Origin: Quillaja saponaria
Taxonomy: Eukaryota > Streptophyta > Magnoliopsida > Fabales > Quillajaceae
Direction of reading: 5' to 3'
Assembly: GCA_029379385.1 (NCBI GenBank)
Contig: CM055605.1
Span: 18,573,001 to 18,637,000 of the forward strand
Length of the DNA stretch: 64,000 nt
The position numbers were made by a program, and so were the translations under genes. This document shows, piece after piece, positions 37,297 through 50,114 of this stretch; within the stretch, counting starts at the first letter, position 1; each line of letters opens with the position of its first letter. The notes beneath the pieces are model-generated. The model was not told where the DNA came from and did no database searches. It saw only the letters and a program-made list of their open reading frames with translations.

Positions 37297-40200
37297 GAAC
37301 AAGGATATAGGCAAGTTCCACATCCAAGGATGGAGCCTATACGAACTCGAAATTTAAGTCTCACCCAAAGTGTGAAAGAAGGTTTTGGAAAGTTTACTAG
37401 GAGAGAAAAAAGCCCAAGCAGAGAAGAGATAGATCCAAGTATATATAGGCAATAAGATGTTTACCAACAAAAGTTGAAAAACATGTGGAATCCAAAAAAG
37501 TGGGCAAAGTCAGCAAAGCATACTATTAGAAAATTCTTTATTTATCAAACTATTGCTCCTAACAAAGCACAAGGGTCATATTATCAGTGTATGATTGATG
37601 AAATTGCACGTGCAGGGGTTGGAGTTGAAGGGCCTACTCCTTATGAAATCGGTGGTCCTATTTTGGAGGATAAGATAGAGGAATTAAAGGAATATATTGA
37701 TGAATTTAAAAAGAAATGGGAGGTTTATGGAGTGACTCTAATGTGTGATGGATGGACATCTATAACCTATTTGTGAATAACAAACTTTTTGATTTATTGT
37801 GATGGAAAGACAGTTTTTCACAAATCAGTAAATACAACGGGGATTGACAAGAATGCTAATTATTTTTTCCAGTTGATGGATGAGGTTGTTCAAGAGATTG
37901 GTGAAAAATATGTAGTTCAAATCATCATTGATAATCAATCTTCATACAAAAGAGCTGCAGAGTTATTGATGGATAGAAGACCACAATTATATTGGACATC
38001 GTGTGCTGCACATTCTCTTGATTTGGTATTACACGACCTTGCGAAATTCAAAAGTGTTTCACCTATTCTAGAGCAAGCAAAGAAGTATACAAATTTCATT
38101 TACAATCATGGAAAAGTTCTTCATTTGATGAGGCAACAATACACAGGTGAATTGATACGGCCAGCTCAAACAAGATTTGCCACAAATTATATTGCTCTTG
38201 AAAGTCTTCTATAACATAAGAATGGCTTACAAAGAATGATGACTTCAGATGAATTGGTAATGAGTGCATCTAGTAAGGATCCAATTGGGAAGAAAGTTCG
38301 CCAAACTCTTATTAATTCTAAGTTCTGGGAAAGAGCTAAAAAAATTGTTAGCATACATGCTCCAATTGTAAAAGTACTGAGAATGGTTGATGGGATGAAA
38401 TTAGCAACTATGTCATTTGTATACACAGCAATGATAAAAGCAAAAGAACAAATACAAGAAATTGCCCCAAATTCTTGTAAAAGGCATATTGATGTCATTG
38501 ATGAACATTGTCGGAAGCAGATAATATCTTGTATTCATATAGCAGGTAAGTAATGAATATATATTCTAGTTATGTATGATTTTGCTTATGACTTGATATT
38601 CTAAACATACCTCTAACTTGTGTTATATTTTCATTTTTTAAAACAAAATAGCATATTACTTGAATCCCGCATACCAATATAGTGAAAATATTGGGGATCA
38701 ACCAAAATTGATAAATGCACTTAAAGATATGGTTAATAGAATCGAACCAAGCAGTACAATAGCTTCTCATGCACTTGCAGAGGTAATAAGAAATGTTCAA
38801 TAGTATTGAATTTTATCTATACTTGTTGCTATTGAGATTTAACAATTTATTTGTTAATAGGTAAAAAATTTTGAGAGGCCATGCATGGATTTTCAAGTCG
38901 ACTAGCTGTTAAAGAAAGAGAAAAGACGGATCCAGGTACCTTGATCTTATTTAATAACTTTATTTCATTAATACAATTTTTAGTTAATGGTATAATAGTA
39001 ATATAATTTTCACAACTGAATGGTGGTTTTTGTATGGAACAGATGCTCCAAATTTGAGAAAGATTGCATTACAAGTATTGTCACAGGCAAGGTTATCTAG
39101 TGGGTGTGATAGAAATTAGAGTACATTTGCTCTTATTTACACAAAAGTACATAACCGACTTAACTATGAAAAACTAGAGAAGCTTGTTTATGCACAATAC
39201 AACATGAGGTTGAAATTGAAGCATATTATGAAAGAGAAAAGTAGGGAAAATGTTGATTTTAAAGCTATAGATTTAACTACTTTGTTTGAAGATAACGAAG
39301 GTCTGTCTAAATGGTTAGATGATCCTGGAGATGTATTATTGGATGAATTTGATGGTCATGGCCAACCAACTAGGCCAAATGCTTACTTAGCCACTTTTGC
39401 TAATTGTTGGTCAGGCACACAAGATCAATCACAAGCACATGTTATGGGAATGCAAACAAGAAGAACCCAAATAACTAATGATGAAGAGTTTGAAAATTTA
39501 ATGAGAGGATCTCAACATCATTCCGGGTTTATATTTGTTGATACTAAAGAAGAAGAAGAAGAAGATGATGATGATGATAAAAGTGGTAGTGATAATAGTG
39601 GTAATAGTGGAGATGAAGGTAATAATGAAGAAGATGGAGAAGATGGAGGACAATGCAACAGAGGTAGAAGTTCAGGTGCAGTATTCTTAATGAAGAGCAA
39701 CGATTTAATTATTATACTCAAGATACTGATCATGGGTATTGACCATTACGTGAAAATGAAAAGCATTATGGTCGAAGGAAAAAAAAAAAAGTCAAATGTA
39801 AAATGATGGAGATATAGTGATGGTGGATGCTGAAAGTTTGCTTCAGACTTTTCCTCATTTCATTTGGGTGGAACTAATATGCATAGAGCTAATTCTTCAA
39901 CTTATAGTTCTAGCTATGGATATGGGTCTTAACCATCTAGATATGATGCTTCTAATTTCAATTATGGTTCATTATCCTCTAATTATGGCTATGATGCATC
40001 TTCTGGATATGATACACAATCATCATCTTCTCACTTTGGTCATTTTGCTACACAAACTCAGAATTTTGGATATAATATTGAAGATTTTCAAAAATATGTG
40101 AGGGAATATGAGACAAATTTCTGTCATCACATGAGTTATGATTAGTATTGTAGCTATGTTGAACAATATTATCAATTTCCTCTTAGACAATTTCAATATT

Positions 40201-40495
40201 CTGGATATGCACCTGCTAGACACTTCACAGCTGGTTGGATGTGATTGTAATTTAATATTTTTCTTGAATTACTATGTTTGCGTTATGATTTTTACTTTGA
40301 TATGTATTTATTAGTACTCTATGTACTAAATTATTCATGTTAGATATTTACAATTACTATAATATGTGTTTTATTATATGTTTCCATGTGTTTCCTAAAA
40401 AATTAGAGTTTCCATGCCGTTTCCATACTATTTCCTAAATCATTTCCGTTTCTGGGCTTGTCAAAACGGTCCCTCGAAATGAAACTTTGTTCCTT
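35734..40495 (+). mobile_element. hAT-family DNA transposon with decayed transposase
   Basis: It is flanked by the 8 bp target duplication AGTAACTA (35,726-35,733 and 40,496-40,503). The short terminal inverted repeats have an AAGGAACAAA core. Transposase parts in order are as follows. A BED zinc finger (about 36,895-37,035: ICNF, a frame shift, then CEKQIKGGG, HLAGG, CEKCP). DUF659-type core (37,474-38,214: GPTPYEIGGPILEDKIEEL, LMCDGWTS, WTSCAAHSLDLVLHDL). An intron (about 38,547-38,651). A hAT dimerisation region (39,050-39,235: SQARLSSGCDRN, then TAG where Trp is usual, STFALIYTKVHNRLNYEKLE). Then an acidic stretch and a Tyr/Gly/Ser-rich tail. Further stops occur at 36,831, 37,453 and 38,212. 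This combination is typical of plant Ac-like hAT elements. Not autonomous in this state. Confidence 0.9.
36812..39806 (+). pseudogene. hAT transposase (BED finger + DUF659 + hAT dimerisation)
   Basis: The likely start is MASSSIKSK near 36,809, followed at once by TAA. Long open pieces are 36,937-37,455, 37,474-37,776, 37,789-38,214, 38,236-38,553 and 39,204-39,806. The pieces are split mainly by single stops rather than large deletions, so the original order is intact. A (TA)n microsatellite at 37,252-37,292 stays in frame and adds an Ile-Tyr run between the BED finger and the core. The acidic stretch near 39,545-39,650 is Glu/Asp/Asn/Ser-rich. It acts on its own family's ends if functional; here it is broken. 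Confidence 0.85.
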
Positions 40496-42332
40496 AGTAA
40501 CTACTATATCATCAACATACATAAGCATATAAATAATAATACCATCTTTGTTGAAAATAAAAAGAGAAGTGTCTAAGATGGCATTTGTAAATCATGTAGT
40601 AAGGAGAAAAGAACTTAGCTCTTTATACCAAGCACTTAGAGCTTGCTTTAAGCCATACATACAGAGCTTTTTAAGCTTGCAAAAGTGTTGTGGAAATTAT
40701 TGATTCACAAAGCTTAGTGGTTATACCATGTAAATGTCATTCGATAAGGTCCCTTGTAAGAAGGCATTATTGACATCAAATTGTTTTAATGACCAACCAT
40801 TGATGAGAGCAACACAAAGCACAATCCGAATGATAGTTGGCTTCACAAAAGAACTAAAAGTTTTAGTATAATTGTTGCCAAGTCATTGATGAAAACCCTT
40901 GGAAACAAGATGAGCTTTATAGAGCTCAACAGAGCCATCTGGATGGCGCTTGATTTGAAACACCCATTTGCAATCGATAAGATTTTTCTTGCCATCATTT
41001 GGAATAAAATCCCATGTACCATTTTATATGAAAGTAATAATTTCACTAGTCATAACTTCTCTCTAATTGCAATATTGTATAGCTTGGATGACACATGTTG
41101 GTTTAAGTGAGGATGGTGTAGGATGTTTTGAAGCCAACAATGTAAATGGTTTCTTGAGTTTATAAATATTGTGTTTGAAGGAGTGACTGGCATATATGGT
41201 TCTGGTGGATGAGAAACAGGGACGGTTGGTAGAGGCTAGGTTTCAGTTGTAGTATCTGGTGAATTGCTATTGGTGGTGGGGATGCTTGCATTAAAGGTGA
41301 ATTCAAAGGAGAATTAGAGGGTGATGATTGTTGACTAGTAGATATGGGAACTGGGAATAAGATATTCAAGTAGCTAAAATGTCAGATTGAATAGCAGACT
41401 TGGTAAAAAGAAATATATTTTCAATGAATTTAACATGACGTGAATGATAAACCTTATGAATGTTAGTAACTAAGCATTTAAAGGAATTTAGAGAAGTAGA
41501 ATAACAGAGAAAAACAACTTGTAGATATCAAGGTTGAAGTTTGTTATTCATGTTAGGATGCAGCCAGGGTCGCGTAAGGAGCCAAATACTCACAGTTTAG
41601 AGTAGTTTGGCTTTGCATGAAATAATTGCTCATAAGAAGCACTATACTTGAGCACTGAAGATGGTAGTCTGTTGATTAAATAGGCTACAGAGACAAAGGC
41701 ATAAGATCAACAACAAAGGCATTTATTGGTAAGTGTAACTTGTTTGTGGGAGCCGGAGACTCCATTTTGTTTGGTTGAATTTACCTAGTACGTTGCTGAA
41801 ATTTCATATTACTATCAGTGGTTATTGTTCGGTGTGCAACATTGGTTGTGGCAATGTTAAGTATCTCATCATTTGGATCTTATTCAGCATGCTCAACTAG
41901 AAAATCATGCAATTCCTCATAAGAAATGAGGTAGGATGAGTCTGGAAAGCAATGGTAAGAATTTAGAATTTAGAATTAATGGCATTTAAAATATACATTA
42001 TTAAATTATTATCATAAAGTGCACTATTAGAAAAAGCTAGATCATCAGAGATAGATTTCATAAGTTGGAGATGCTCATGCATGGAACGAGTTCCCTAAGA
42101 GGTGTGAGTGGGTCCGTGTTTCAACGAGATGATTCTTAGTCCAGTCTTACCAACATATACTCATTCAAGGTTCTATAATGCTTTTGTAGATGAATTTGCT
42201 AAGCCAACTTGTGTCATAACTTCAGGGGTGCTTAACTCAATAATGGCATTCTACAAGAGTTTATCTTGATATTCCCACAATGAACATGCTAGATTTTTAG
42301 TAGTTTCATCTACAAGAGTTTCATATGGACAT

Positions 42333-43392
42333 CAAGGAACAAAATTTCGTTTCGAATGACCATTTCGACAAGCCCAGAAACGGAAACGATTAGGGAAACA
42401 GTATGGAAACGGCATGGAAACGCTAATTTTTTAGGAAACACATGGAAACATATAATAAAACACATATTATAGTAATTGTAAGTATCTAACATGAATAATT
42501 TAGTATATAGAATACTAATAAATACATATCAAAGTAAAAATCATAACATAAACACAGTAATTCAAGAAAAATATTAAATTACAATCACATCCAACTAGTT
42601 GTGGAGTGTCTAAGAGGTGCATATCCAAAATATTGAAATTGTCTAAGAGGAAATTGATAGTATTGTTCAACATAGCTACAATACTAATCATAACTCATGT
42701 GATGACAGAAATATGTCTCATATTCCCTTACATATTTCTGAAAATCTTCAATATTGTATCCGAAATTCTGAGTTTGTGTAGCAAAATGACCAAAGTGAGA
42801 AGCTGATGATTGTGTATCATATCCAGAAGATGCATCATAGCCATAATTAGAGGATAATGAACCATAATTAAAATTAGAAGCATCATATCTAGATGGTTGA
42901 GACCCATATCCATAGCTAGAACTATAAGTTGAAGAATCATCTCTATGCATGTTAGTTCCACCCAAATGAAATGAGAAAAAGTCTAAAGTCAAACTTTTAG
43001 CATCCACCATCACTATATCTCCATCATTTTGCATTTGACTTTTATTATTTCTTTTTTTTCTTCGACCATAATGCTTTTCATATTCACATAATGGTCGATA
43101 TCCATGATCAGTATCTTGAGTACAATAATTAAATCGTTACTCTTCAATAAAGAATACTACACCTGAACTTCTACCTCTGTTACATTGTCCTCCATCTCCT
43201 TCATTATTACCTCTATCTTCACTATTACCACTATTATCACTACCACTTTTATCATCGTCATCATCATCTTCTTCTTCTTCTTCTTTAGTATCAACAGATA
43301 TATACCTAGAACGATGTTGAGATCCTCTCATTAAATTTTCAAACTCTTCATCATCAGCTATTTGAGTTCTTCTTGTTTACGTTCCCACACCT
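42333..43392 (-). mobile_element. Truncated, inverted second hAT copy (3' third)
   Basis: Reverse complement of about 39,455-40,495, including the AAGGAACAAA terminus (here at 42,334). It also keeps the acidic stretch (EEEEEDDDDDDKSGSDNSGN) and the Tyr/Gly-rich tail. The tail frame is open over 116 codons (42,684-43,034: SYGYGSQPSRYDASNFNYGS), where the first copy has a stop. The 5' two thirds are absent; similarity stops at about 43,392. No target duplication can be scored because only one end is present. Confidence 0.85.
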
Positions 43393-44354
43393 TCCTACTG
43401 TCTCTTCAATATATGTTTTTACGTAATTGTCCACAACTGGCCTAATCATATCTTGAAGTCGTGTTTACCCTTAAATTCTAAGTAGTATCTCAATCCTTAA
43501 CAACTCCAAACTAGTTATCGAGTCCCTCCTAGAGGAGTGGCGGCTATCGACTAAGCTTATCTCTCTAAGGTTTGATGGATTTCTTAATTTGAAATCGATC
43601 AACCATAAGGGCCCTCTCGGATTTCAAATTGGCTTCAAGATTTCTTCACTCATCAGTATTCCCATATTGGCTTAAATATTTTGAAAGGGATTATGGGTCA
43701 TATTATAATGTGATTTAAAGAGGATGAAGCTCAAGAAAAGGACGGTGATCATTGAACTTTTTTTTTTAATGTTCTGCTCTTTGGTTCTATATCATTGATA
43801 CTGGAGTTTTAACTTATAAGTAAAAAAAATAAAAATGGAGGTGGGGTGGGGATGGAAAGAAACGAATTGCAAGTGAGAAGGTAGGAAGAATGGAGAAGAT
43901 GAAGATAAATTTTTTTCTAATTTTTATTATTTTTATTTTTATTTTAACCTAAGTCACATGTCATTTTTTTATTTGTTATGCATGTCAAGTGAATGCCATA
44001 TTTCTATTGCCATGCAATTCTCCATAAGCTAGCTTCAGCTATGTTAAAATTGGTAAGAGTTGCAACGAAAACTATATTGTGTGGTTTTTGAAATTATATG
44101 AGTTATTTTGAATTTTTAAAATATATGATGAAAATAAATTCTCTGTCAAATTATGGAGACTAAATTGTAATTTAATTGTTTTTTAGCTTAAGACATGTTT
44201 GGTATACATATTGTAAAATTTAGATTGCATAAGTCATAAGTTAGATTAGTATAAGCTAGATATGTGTTTAGTGTATAAATTGTAAATAAGTCAATTTTGT
44301 GTTTGGTATGCAGATTGTATAAGTCAGTTTGAATATGTAATTACTATTGAGGAT
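43393..44354. other. Non-coding interval before the nested Copia block
   Basis: No coding sequence recognised. A short word TTTGGTATGCAGATTGTATA at about 44,300 is repeated at 44,190 and, beyond the nested block, at 55,492 (with changes). This shows that the outer element inserted into a small repeat array. Confidence 0.45.
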
Positions 44355-44602
44355 TGATAAAGATAAGGTTTTGAACCCAACTGATCAACAATGTTACTAT
44401 GTGATAAAGATAAAGATAAAAACATATAGAAAGATGTAGATAAGTCTTAGTTGCTGTTGAACTTTTAAATTGTTGTAGTTATCCCTAAGGATGGTTCACA
44501 CCATCCATGTATGTACTATAAATACGATGAGCAGCTAAGCAGCTGTCACTCGATGAAAAACAGTGAGTTCACAAATATATATCCAAAATTCATTCATTCT
44601 AT
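44355..44602 (+). repeat. 5' LTR of outer Copia element
   Basis: Matches 55,228-55,469 with scattered changes and small indels. It includes a TATA-like ACTATAAATACGATGAGCAG shared with the partner (ACTACAAATACAATGAGCAG). Confidence 0.85.
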
Positions 44603-45691
44603 TTGGTATCAGAGCTTCTTATGGACTGACTCAGCCATGAAGGTCTGTTTGTTCTATTTCTATTTCTAATCTATCACCCCCGATGGTATTACCATCCTCA
44701 TCCTTTGGTTCTTTTTTCATCTTCAACTATGTCACTTTAACTCAAATGACAAGTGTAGTTTTAGTGAAGTTGAGTAATAATAATTTTAGGGTATGGAAAA
44801 AAAAAATTATCCCAATAATTGAAGGATTGGGTTTCATCCATCATATAATGGGAAGAGTGAGTATTCCTTCTCAGTTCATCACCAAAGATGATGAAAAGGT
44901 TGAAAATCCTGATTACACAACTTAGAAGACTAATGATTGGTTACTAAAAAGTCTTATAAATGGAACTCTTTTTAAAGAAGTGTTCAGAATGATGATCGAT
45001 CTTAACTTTTCTCGTGATGTATGAAATATTTGGAAAGATCCTTTATTGAAGCATCAAAGGATAAGGTACAACAATTGCTGCAAGATATGCACCAACTGAA
45101 GAAAGGTACTTCTACACTTGCTAAATACTTAAGTAAGTTTAAGTTAATTTGTGGTGAACTATCTACAATTCAGAAACTTGTACCAAACGCTGATAAAGTG
45201 CACTGGGCAGTGAATTAACTTGGAGCTAAGTACAATGTGTTTACAACTACAATTCTTTTACATGATTTTCTTCCTACTTATGCATAGCTTGTTTCCTCAC
45301 TTATTGATTTTGAAACTAGAATTGCTAACCAAATATCTAGCAATGTGAATCATAATCAAGCATATGTGTCACAACGTCAATAAAAGGGTAGTAAAAAATC
45401 ATGGATAATTAAATTCCATGGAATAATCAGAATACAAATGGTTCTTTTTCATCTCAAAATAACAACTTTACATCTCAATGGAAAGGATTTACTTAAAATG
45501 CACAGTGTCAAAACAAGAATGCTATATCCATTGTACAGAACCAAGGATGTCAACACCATCAAAGATCCAATTTCATTTCTCCATTTGCAAATCAAGGAGG
45601 CTGACAACAACAACCTCATTTTCCTATACCTTCTTACTGGTCTCAACTAGGTTGGTCTCAAGCACCTTGTCAAGTTTATGGACATTATGAT

Positions 45692-45861
45692 TGTAAATGG
45701 ATATAAGAGAAAGGGTTGTAGCTTGAATGAATCAAATGCTACACTTATAGATTTTATTTATAATAAAAGAGAGTAAGGAAAGTACCACATACAACCAATG
45801 TGGGACTAATAATAACATAAACTATTCAACATAAACTATGTGGGACATAAATTATTCTAAC
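45692..45861 (-). repeat. 3' LTR of inner Copia element
   Basis: Starts TGTAAATGG at its outer edge on the plus strand. Its inner edge has lost the terminal base pair of the expected TGTT/AACA. It contains a 14 bp tandem duplication around CATAAACTAT that the other LTR lacks. Confidence 0.85.
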
Positions 45862-48800
45862 TCTCCCCTTCAAGCTGGAGCATATATATTATATGTTCCA
45901 AGCTTGTTACAAATATAATGAAGACAAGCACCTCCCAAAGACTTAGTAAACAAATCTGCCAATTGATCTTCAGACTTCACATATGCAGTTTTAATTATAT
46001 TATCCATGAGTTTTTCCTGAACAAAATAGCAGTCAACTTCTATATGCTTTGTTCGCTCATAAAAAACAGGATTAGAAGCTATATACAATGCAGCCTGGTT
46101 ATCACAAATGAGTTCTATAAGCTGAGAATGTGTGAATCCTAGCTCTTCCAACAAGTTTTTCAACCAAACCAACTCCGTAGTAGTTTGAGTCATGGTTCTA
46201 TACTTAGACTCAGTACTAGACCTTGAAACAACAGTTTGTTTCTTACTTTTCCAGGAAACAAATGTTTCCTCCTAAAAAGACACAATACCCTGTAGTGGAT
46301 CTTCTGACAAATGGATAACCAACCCAATCTGCATCACTGTATCCCTGAATCGAAGTGGAATCTTGATGTTGAACCAAAGCGTGACCACGACCATGTCCAC
46401 GAACCAAAGTATGACCATGATTCTTATATATTAATCCCTAACCAGGTACAGTTTTGAGATATCTCAGAATACAAATAACTGCATTCAAGTGAGAAGTTTG
46501 AGGTTGAGCCATAAATTGACTAACCATATTAGCCGTAAAAGATATGTCAGGTCGAGTCACTGTTAGATAATTCAACTTTCTCACTAGATGTCTATATTGT
46601 TCAGGATCTGATAATAGCTCTCCCTCATCTGGTACAAGTTTAGTGTTGGGATCCATTGGAGTATCAACAAGCTTTGACCCCAGCATACCTGTATCACTTA
46701 ATAAATCAAGACAATATTTTCTTTGAGAAAGAAAAATACCCTGTCATGATCTAGCAATCTTAATAGCCAAGAAGTACTTTAATAGTCCCAAATCCTTAGT
46801 TTGAAATTTGGACTGCAAGAAAGATTTCAAACTTTGAATTCCCTGACTATCATCACCTGTAATGACAATATCATCAATATACACAATTAATAATATTCTT
46901 CCAGTAGATGAATAGCAATAGAAAATAGAATGTTCCACTTTACATCTCTAAAGACCGAAGCTCAGCACCACTTCACTGAAACTACCAAACCAAGCTATGA
47001 GAGATTATTTCATACAATACAAAGATTTTTTCAGCTTACAAACCAAGCCAGACTCCCCCTGAGCAACATACCCTGAAGGTTGCTACATAAATACCTCTTC
47101 ATCAAGGTCACCATGAAAAATGCATTTTTGATATCTAATTGATGTAGTGGACAGTTAAAGATGGCTGCAAGAGAGATAAAGACTTTGACTAAAGTAATCT
47201 TAGCAACAGGAGAAAAAGTCTCAGAGTAATCTATACCATAAACCTGAGTGTAACATTTAGCCACCAAACAAGCTTTCAATTAGTCAACAAAGCCATCAGG
47301 ATGAACCTTCACAATAAACACCCAATAACAACCAACAACAGACTTACCCAAGGGGAGTTTCATAAGTTACCAGGTATCATTGTCCTTTAAAGCTCGCATC
47401 TCTTCATCCATGGCATCTCTCCACCCAGAATGTTTTAAAGCTTCAGACAGAAAGTTAGGAACAGAAACACCAGATAATGAAGTGACAAAAAATAATACAA
47501 ATGAGACAAATGATCATATGAAACAAAATTTGAAATTAGATAGATAGTAGTAGGACGAGCATAAGCAGAAGGACATGTACGTTTACCTTTTTGAATGGCA
47601 AGAGGAAGATCAGAGTCAGGAGGAGCTGGATTCGAAGGCAAAGAAGCAACTAGTGGAGCACTGGAATCTGTCTGATTACTCTTGTCTACTCAGCGTCGAG
47701 TATAAACCTGTAAATTAGGATAAGATAGACGACCAGAAAAACTTAAAGGGCGCTCAATAGACAATAGAAGAGGGACAGGTACTGGAAGAACTGTTTCGAT
47801 TTCTGTAGTGTCATGTGAGTCAGTGTAGTATGGGGTAGATTCAAAAAAGGTAACATCCGCACAAACAAAGAAACGATTCAACGAAGGACTATAACATTTA
47901 TACCATTTTTGTGTATGAGTGTACCCTAAGAAAATACATTTAATAGAACGAGGATCTAGTTTATCAATACCTTGAGAGAGTTAATGCACAAATGACACAA
48001 CCAAAAATGCGAAAGGGTAAAGAAAACATAGGAGCTTGCGAAAAAAGTGCAAAAAATGGAATTTTGTCATGAAGAACTGATGATGGCATTCTATTTATGA
48101 GATAACAAGCCGTAAGAACTGCATCACTCTAAAACATTTTAGGAACATTCATATGACATAATAAAGTACGAGTAGTGTCTATAAGATGAGGATTTTTCCT
48201 CTCGGCTACCCTATTTTGTTGTGAGGTGTGTGAGTAAGAAGATTGATGAATTATTCCTGAAGCAGTCATAAATGTGTTAAATAGAGCAGTAAAATATTCT
48301 CTAGCATTGTCACTACGAAGTATGCGAACAGGAATATTAAACTAAGTTTTAATTTCAGAACAAAAAGCACTGAAAATAGAAAACAGTTCAGAACGTTATT
48401 TCATTAAATAAAGCCAAGTCATTTTCAAAAAATCATCCACAAATGTAACAAAATACCGATAACCTAACTTTGAAGTGACATGACTCGAACCCCACACATC
48501 TGAATGAATTAACATAAATGGACTCTCAACTGTTTTGTCAATGCGGGAAGCAAAGGGAACACAAATGTGCTTACCCAATTGACACAATAAGTGCAATGAC
48601 AACTTCCACGTCCTCTACGGCCTCCTCGACCTCCTCTACCATCATGACCACCTCTAGTACCACTAGACCAAGTCCCATCATGCAACTGAGAAGACTGAAT
48701 AACAAGAGCAGATTTATCATGACTAGCATCAGTACCAGGTGAGTACTGAGATACCCGATGATAAACTTCAACAAGAGAGGGAAGAGAAGCTCCTGCAAGA

Positions 48801-50114
48801 ATATGTGCCTTAACAGCATCATAATCAGATTTAAGTCTAGCCAAAAAACTAAGAATCATAAGTTGTCTATGTTTTTCTTTTTGTTTTGCTATATCAGATG
48901 ACAGAGGTTGAACAATATTGAGTTCGTCATAAATTTGCTGTATAGAACCAAAATAGTCAGATAAAGAACCAAGTTGCTTGGCCTGAAAAAGACCATGAGG
49001 ATATCATATAGACGAGTCAAATTACTAGAGTACATTGTCTTCACAAAATCCCATATTTCTTTGACAGTACGATGGGAGCACATATAAACAATTTAAGGCT
49101 TCATTGAATTCCATAAAAGAGAAATAATTTTGTTATCAACCTTCCTCTAAGCCTTAGCTTCTTCAATACCCTCCTCAGGAGGTTCAGATGCATGATGGTC
49201 TTCATACCATTAACCAATCAAATAAACCTCAACAACTCTAGACCATTGCAAGTAATTACAATTATTCAACTTTCAAGTAGTAATTTGCAGAGGTAATGTA
49301 GATTTAGAGTCCATACTTCCAAAGAGAAAAACAAAAAAAATAGAGGAGTGCCACACTAAACAGTCATCGAGATAAAATAGTCAAAAACAATTATCACAAC
49401 CCATAATCAGTCAGAAAATACCTTCGTAAATTGCGTAACAAAGAGGAGCAAGCCAAGAATCTCCTAAAAAATACATCAAAAATGTATAAAAACATGCCTA
49501 ATTGAAACAAAAATTGATATGGGGCTGCTGGAACTAGATCACAGAAGAAATACCTCAAAAAATCACATCCACGTGCTTACACGAGCCAGAGTCTCTCTCT
49601 GCGACTAAACCTCATGCTCGCACGCGCCTTCACGCGCTTCCATGCTCCCACACGCGCCTTCACACCCTCACTCACTTCTCTATGCGTAGAACTCATGCCT
49701 AAACGCGCCTACACGCGTCTTCCTCTTGTGCTGTGCGTGGTTTTAACGTCCCACAACTGTAACAGTATGTGGGGGGGAAGGGTATTAATTGTCACTTTCC
49801 TGCGGTATTCCTATGGTTGACAGATCAAAGGATTTCAAACCTTGCTGAGGTGGTCTATGGCCAAAATAAGAGCCAGAGAGTGGACTTCTAGGCAAGCAAT
49901 GGCTCTTTATGATAATTTTCTAATTTTCTGGTCACCGGAAAATTATGGGTGATATGGTTTTATGTAAAGGTTAGGGTTTTGGATCGAATAGATCTAATAC
50001 CATGTAAATGGATATAAGAGAAAATGTTGTAACTTAAATGAATCAAATGCTACACCCAAAGATTTTATTTATAATAAAAGAGAGTAAGGAAAGTACCACA
50101 TACAACCAATGTGG

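Larger units (their letters stand above)
34816..42332 (-). mobile_element. Ty1/copia retrotransposon, interrupted by a hAT element
   Basis: Read on the minus strand, gag fragments lie at about 42,330-41,850 and a Ser/Pro-rich linker at 41,370-41,160. The reverse-transcriptase start is at 41,100-40,690 (conceptually KWVFQIKRHPDGSVE, and KQFDVNNAFLQGTL across shifts). YVDDIV lies near 40,515. The frame is then cut at 40,495 by the hAT element and resumes at 35,725. RNase H follows, down to about 34,820 (ADAMTKTLYKQ). Both LTRs are missing: the 3' end abuts the small LTR element and the 5' end abuts the second hAT copy. Most of the integrase is missing or too decayed to recognise. Dead. Confidence 0.82.

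Noticed and set aside
39518..39733. Ser/Leu-rich open frame on the minus strand
   Set aside because: Antisense of the acidic Glu/Asp/Asn/Ser run of the hAT transposase; the composition is explained by the GAA/GAT repeats.
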